Positions 60,247-64,000 of a DNA stretch of 64,000 bases are shown in pieces. Source of the DNA: Rhodocyclales bacterium. Its GTDB lineage: Bacteria; Pseudomonadota; Gammaproteobacteria; Burkholderiales; Rhodocyclaceae. The number at the start of each line of letters is the position of its first letter. Within the stretch, counting starts at the first letter, position 1. The notes under the pieces are model-generated. The model did not search any database, was not told the DNA's origin, and was given only the letters and a program-made list of their open reading frames with translations. The translations under genes were made by a program, and so were the position numbers. The DNA is taken from the NCBI GenBank assembly GCA_003105015.1, contig PQAF01000029.1, forward strand, positions 79,993 to 143,992, given 5' to 3'.

Positions 60247-62796
60247 CTAGGCTGCCGCCTCCGGCAGCCACAATTCGACGCGGGTGCCCTCGCCGGGCGC
60301 GCTGTCGATCTTCACCGTGCCGCCGTGGATCTGCACGATCTCCTTGACCAGCGCCAGCCCCAGCCCCGTGCCGGGGATGTGGCCCGTCCTGTCCGCGCGG
60401 TAAAAGCGCTCCCCGGCGCGCGACAACTCCTCCGCCGTCATGCCCATGCCGCGGTCCGTCACCCGCACCCCGGCCCAGGCCGCGCCCGCCCGCTCCTCGC
60501 GCAGCACCTCCAGCCCGATCGCCCCGCCCAGCGGAGAGAACTTGTAGGCGTTCGCCAGCACGTTGCTCAGCGCCTGGCAGAACTTTTCCGCGTCCGCCCG
60601 AACTCGTATCGGTCCGTCCGGCAGCGTCAGTTCGACCCGGCGCGCGTCGCCCGGCACCAGCAGCGCCCTCGTCGCCTGCCGCGCCAGCTCGCACAGGTCG
60701 TGCTCGGCAAACTTGAAGTCCTTGCCGGCGCGCGCTTCGATCCGCGCCAGGTCCAGCAGCTCGTTGAGCATCTTCGTCAGCGCTTCCGCCTGCTGGTGCA
60801 CGATGCCCAGCAGTTCGCGCCGCTTGTCCGCCTCGTAGTCGCGCTTGAGCAGCAGATCGGTAAAGCCCAGTATGCTCGCCATCGGCGAGCGCAGCTCATG
60901 CGCCGCCGTCGACAAGAACTCGCTCTTCATCCGGTCCACTTCCGTCTCCCGAGTTACGTCGCGAAGACACAGGACGCGGGAGCGGCCGGCAAACCCCGCC
61001 AGGCTCAACTGCAGCACGGTGTTGCCCGTCGGGCCGGCGCAAACCATCGCGCCGCAAGCCAGATCGCCGTGCTCCTGCAGCCAGAGGGCGCATTGACGCC
61101 CGTCCAGCTCATGCGGGCACTGGGCGGCGAAGGCGCACTTGCTCTGAAGGCGGACGAACAGCGACTGCCAATCCCCTCCGACCAGGTCCTCCGCCGGCGT
61201 CGACAACAGCACCTCCGCCGCCGGATTGACATAGGCCACCTGACCGCCTTCGTCGACAAAGACGAAACCGTCCGGGCTCAGGGCCAGGGTGATTTCCATG
61301 CGCCGCCGCTCCTCGGCGAACGCCGTCTCGGCGGCCTTGCGCGCCGAGATGTCGCTGTTGGTGCCGATCATGCGCAAGGCCTGGCCGTCCCCGCTCCGCT
61401 CGACCACCTTGCCCCGGTCGAGAATCCAGAGCCAAGTCCCGTTCTTGCGGAGGATGCGGTATTCCGCTTCGTAATACGGCATCTCGCCGCGCACGCAACG
61501 CTCGACCTCGGCACGGACGCGCGGGAAGTCGTCGGGATGCAGTCCGGAACTCCAATCCTCCAGCCGGCCCGCCGTCTCGCCTTCGCCCAGCCCGCGCAAC
61601 GCCTTCCATTGGCGTGAAACGAACAGCGAATTGGTCACCGGATTCCAGTCCCACACGCCATCGCGCGCCCCTTCCAGTGCGAACTGCCAACGCACCTCGC
61701 TTTCGGCAAGCGCTGCCTGGAGCGTCTCGCGCCTGGCGATTTCGGAAGCGAGCTCCTCGCTGCGGATTTCCGCCCGCAGGCGCGACTGCTCCGACTCCGC
61801 CGCTTCCGCCTGAAGCCTCTCGGCTTCGAGCCGCTTTCTGTATAAAACCGCCGCGAAGCCGATCAGCAGAACCGGCACCAGTCCAAGCACCAGGAGGGTC
61901 TTGACGGACATCAGGTGGCCATAGACTTGCTCCGAAGTATGGACGGTGACCAGCGCCAGCGGCAGACCGGGCACGGCCGACGCCACCGCGACCCGCTCGC
62001 CCGGAAAGAATCTGCCCCGCCATCCCGTATCTGCGAAACGCGCCTGCGCCGCTTGCATATCGAAAGGCAGCACGTTGTCGAACAGTATTGGAGCGAAGGC
62101 CCGAGGCAAAACCGGCGCCTGCCCACCCCCATCTGCAACCTGACCGGGCAGGACTCTGCCGTCCATGGCGACGATGAACTCGCGATAGCCTCGCGAATTC
62201 GAGGACAGGAGCGTGCGGTAAAGGATGTCGATGTTTGCGACGGTGGCCACCCTGCCCTCCCGCTGGCCGCGGTAGGTGACGGGCGCGCTCAGGACAATCG
62301 CGCCGGCCTCGGAGATGATGGCCATCGCCACGCCGTCGCCCGCTTCGGGGATCGGGTTGAAGACGCCCGCGCCCGGCGCGGTGTCGATGATGACGTCTCC
62401 GTCCTCCGAGACATAGGCGATGCGCGGCGGCGCACCGCCCCAGCGACGCGCCCATTCCTCCGAGAGCATTCGGAAACGGTTGTTGATGTCCTCGATCGAC
62501 GCCCCGAGGCCGTAGCGCATGGACATGCCCAGGTCGCGGTTGATGAGGTAGGCGCCGATCTCGTGCGCCTCGGCATGGCGCTGCGCTCTGTCGCGGAGGC
62601 TTTCGGCCAGGTCGCCGATCGCGGCGGCGCGACGGCGGCTGTCGGCCACGAGGCGCGCGTCCACCCCGTTCTTCAACTGCTGCCGCAGGTCATAGGCGCT
62701 AGCGACCATCAGGATCGAGTACGCGCTGAAGGTCAGCGCGAACAGCGCCTGCCAATGGGGCCGGACGTACTCGCGGAGGATGGCCGTGTGACGCAC
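60247..62796 (-). CDS. dCACHE-PAS-PAS sensor histidine kinase
   Basis: Inner-membrane sensor kinase of 849 residues. It has an N-terminal helix (about 15-35), a periplasmic sensor region up to a second helix (about 300-320, LLVLGLVPVLLIGFAAVLY), a coiled linker, PAS 1 (WQFALEGARDGVWDWN...), PAS 2 (FVFVDEGGQVAYVNPAAEVL) with a Cys-rich insert (about 550-590), HisKA with TAAHELRSPMASILGF (His633) and HATPase with GTGLGLALVKEIVQIHGGTV. The start is GTG 62796, the first codon after the binding-protein stop that gives a short cytoplasmic lead; longer in-frame readings overlap that gene. It follows the binding-protein gene by 14 bases, which suggests a functional pair. Confidence 0.87.
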   Translation of the reverse strand: MRHTAILREYVRPHWQALFALTFSAYSILMVASAYDLRQQLKNGVDARLVADSRRRAAAIGDLAESLRDRAQRHAEAHEIGAYLINRDLGMSMRYGLGASIEDINNRFRMLSEEWARRWGGAPPRIAYVSEDGDVIIDTAPGAGVFNPIPEAGDGVAMAIISEAGAIVLSAPVTYRGQREGRVATVANIDILYRTLLSSNSRGYREFIVAMDGRVLPGQVADGGGQAPVLPRAFAPILFDNVLPFDMQAAQARFADTGWRGRFFPGERVAVASAVPGLPLALVTVHTSEQVYGHLMSVKTLLVLGLVPVLLIGFAAVLYRKRLEAERLQAEAAESEQSRLRAEIRSEELASEIARRETLQAALAESEVRWQFALEGARDGVWDWNPVTNSLFVSRQWKALRGLGEGETAGRLEDWSSGLHPDDFPRVRAEVERCVRGEMPYYEAEYRILRKNGTWLWILDRGKVVERSGDGQALRMIGTNSDISARKAAETAFAEERRRMEITLALSPDGFVFVDEGGQVAYVNPAAEVLLSTPAEDLVGGDWQSLFVRLQSKCAFAAQCPHELDGRQCALWLQEHGDLACGAMVCAGPTGNTVLQLSLAGFAGRSRVLCLRDVTRETEVDRMKSEFLSTAAHELRSPMASILGFTDLLLKRDYEADKRRELLGIVHQQAEALTKMLNELLDLARIEARAGKDFKFAEHDLCELARQATRALLVPGDARRVELTLPDGPIRVRADAEKFCQALSNVLANAYKFSPLGGAIGLEVLREERAGAAWAGVRVTDRGMGMTAEELSRAGERFYRADRTGHIPGTGLGLALVKEIVQIHGGTVKIDSAPGEGTRVELWLPEAAA

Positions 62797-62810
62797 TACG
62801 CTTGCCTGCC

Positions 62811-63716
62811 CTACTTGTTCCTGGCGAACCACTCCGGGAAGTAGCGGTAGATGCCAGGATAGTATTTCCGCACCAGCCGGTCGTAGCTTCCGTCGGCGCG
62901 CGCCTTGCGCAGGTAGTCGTCGAAGGCGTCCCGCAGCGCCGGGGAGGTCTTGCGGAAGGCCGCCGCCATGTCCTGCTCGCCCGAGATCGGGCCGATCACC
63001 TTGATGCGGCCGGCCCATTTCTGCAGGTCGAGCAGCACGTCCGGCACGTCGAGCAGGGTGAATTCCGCCTCGCCGTTCAGGAGGGCCGGCGCCATTTCGT
63101 TCAGGTTGGTGCTCCGGGTGTACATGCGCAGGTCGATGCCGACCCCCTTCAGCCCGTAGCCGGCCGGATCGAGGCAGGTGTTTTCCATCACCAACAGGCT
63201 TCTTTTGCCGAGGATGCGCCTGGTTTCGCCGATGTCCTGCGCGATATCGTTGCCGCCGCGGATAGGCGTGTAATTCGATTCCGCCCGCGCCACCAGCAAC
63301 ACCTGAGAGGGAAAGGTCGGCTTCGAATACAACAACACCTTCTCACGCCAGGGCAGCACGGTGAAGCCGGTGGCGATGATGTCCCCTTTCACGGGAAATT
63401 CCCCCTCGAGCGTGACGCTGTCGCCTTTGCGCACGACGGTCTTGCCGAGAAGATCGCGGATAATGGTGTAGAAATCGGAGTAGACCAGCGTGTATTTCAC
63501 GCCGATGTGCCGCGCGAAACCCTGCACCAGCTCGACGTCGAAGCCGTCGCCGGCGCCGGTGACGAAGTTGGCGTAGCGGATGCCGAGATGGCGCAGTTCG
63601 CCCCGGGCCCTGATTTCGGCGAGGTCGTCCGCCCGCGCCGCCCCCGCCAGGAACTGCATGCAAATCATCAGGAGGATTCCTAGCACCCTGCCCGCGCGAC
63701 CGATATACCCATTCAT
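62811..63716 (-). CDS. Family 3-type periplasmic solute-binding protein
   Basis: Protein of 301 residues with a signal peptide (about 1-28) and the amino-acid-type binding fold: DLAEIRARGELRHLGIRYANFVTG, GFDVELVQGFARHIGVKYTLVYSDFYTIIRDLLG, GDIIATGFTVLPWREKVLLYSKP, GEAEFTLLDVPDVLL and FRKTSPALRDAFDDYLRKARADGSYDRLVRKYYPGI. No transporter genes are adjacent; a kinase follows at 14 bases and another precedes. It may therefore act as the ligand-binding partner of a sensor kinase, as BvgS-like receptors do in fused form. ATG 63716 follows GGAGGG at seven bases. Confidence 0.85.
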   Translation of the reverse strand: MNGYIGRAGRVLGILLMICMQFLAGAARADDLAEIRARGELRHLGIRYANFVTGAGDGFDVELVQGFARHIGVKYTLVYSDFYTIIRDLLGKTVVRKGDSVTLEGEFPVKGDIIATGFTVLPWREKVLLYSKPTFPSQVLLVARAESNYTPIRGGNDIAQDIGETRRILGKRSLLVMENTCLDPAGYGLKGVGIDLRMYTRSTNLNEMAPALLNGEAEFTLLDVPDVLLDLQKWAGRIKVIGPISGEQDMAAAFRKTSPALRDAFDDYLRKARADGSYDRLVRKYYPGIYRYFPEWFARNK

Positions 63717-63756
63717 GATATTGCCCTCCCGCAAGAAACGATTCGATTGCGCGCGC

Positions 63757-64000
63757 CTAGCGATTCGCCTGGCGCTCCTTGATGAGTGTTTTCAACTCCT
63801 CGGCATAGCGCAGCGCCTGCTCCAGCCCCGGCTCCGGGGTGTCGGGCAGCCGCACCGGCAACTCGATCATCAGGCTGGCAGTGGATGCGGACGCTTCGCG
63901 CTTGATCTTGCCGCCATGCCGCTCGACGATGCTGCGTGCCAAAGCCAGGCCGAGACGGGGGAGGCGCTCACCCGACCCGTTGAAGCTGTAGAAAAACCCC
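63757..64000 (-). CDS. Histidine kinase, C-terminal fragment (continues beyond window)
   Basis: The frame is open from the window edge (64000) to a stop at 63757 and shows 80 residues. It begins GFFYSFNGSGERLPRLGLALARSIVERHGGKI, which is the G1/G2 region of a HATPase domain, with RLGLAL in place of the usual GLGLAL. The tail is a short helix rich in Glu and Lys. It lies 40 bases before the binding-protein gene on the same strand, so the order kinase, binding protein, kinase may be an operon. Confidence 0.75.
   Translation of the reverse strand, partial: GFFYSFNGSGERLPRLGLALARSIVERHGGKIKREASASTASLMIELPVRLPDTPEPGLEQALRYAEELKTLIKERQANR

Overview
The window looks like chromosomal DNA of a denitrifying, aromatic-degrading betaproteobacterium, most likely of the order Rhodocyclales (Azoarcus/Thauera/Aromatoleum relatives). 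The evidence is roughly two-thirds G+C, a cytochrome cd1 nitrite reductase cluster, an aerobic 2-aminobenzoyl-CoA pathway, a sphaeroides-heme-protein cytochrome cluster, and housekeeping genes of betaproteobacterial type. This placement is an inference from gene content. Coding density is high, and no stretch longer than 300 bases lacks a gene.

Layout. (1) 1-7.3 kb, minus strand: a nitrite respiration cluster in the order nirS paralogue 2, nirT, dihaem cytochrome c-552, cupredoxin, NirI/NosR-type regulator, nirS paralogue 1 (cut by the window edge), with FNR/Dnr-type boxes before both nirS genes. (2) 7.4-16.6 kb: tRNA-Leu(CAA), queA-tgt-yajC-secD-secF, DUF2322, purB, a GST-like protein, a REP-like palindrome, mnmA and a Nudix gene. 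(3) 17-21 kb: a KdpD-type kinase without the KdpD N-terminal domain, a KdpE-type regulator and the potassium transporter kup. (4) 21.5-31.4 kb: ilvE, a zinc-finger protein, waaF, an NTF2-like protein, a YheT-type hydrolase, phosphomannomutase/phosphoglucomutase, an EAL-HDOD protein, DUF4202, Nudix and alaS. (5) 31.4-40.9 kb: a large PAS kinase broken by an in-frame TGA, glpK, glpQ/ugpQ, a UgpB-like binding protein, a CoA-transferase and two paralogous four-helix membrane proteins with internal repeats. (6) 40.9-45 kb: a helical periplasmic protein, a QseBC-type two-component system and the cytochrome b / dihaem cytochrome c / SHP operon, with two exact CTTAA-N6-CTTAA boxes. (7) 45.3-52.6 kb: an aerobic 2-aminobenzoate (anthranilate) CoA-dependent operon. 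(8) 52.6-55.7 kb: a small accessory patch of unusual and partly degraded genes (AP2-domain protein, a cysteine-peptidase homologue without its cysteine, a Gly/Ala-rich protein, truncated bactofilin, pilin relic, EpsA-like protein without a DNA-binding domain, IHF/HU-like protein). (9) 55.8-64 kb: three sensor kinases (one partial), a periplasmic binding protein and an AAA ATPase.

The main genome-scale signal is a 9-mer, AAAGTCAGT (reverse ACTGACTTT). It was found 11 times in both orientations, in all three coding frames and in intergenic DNA, where about 0.1 copies would be expected by chance. It behaves like a DNA uptake sequence or another genome-wide DNA-level signal. The second strongest is a probable regulon: the QseB-type boxes and an FNR-type box tie the SHP cytochrome operon and a helical periplasmic protein to one response regulator and to anaerobic control.
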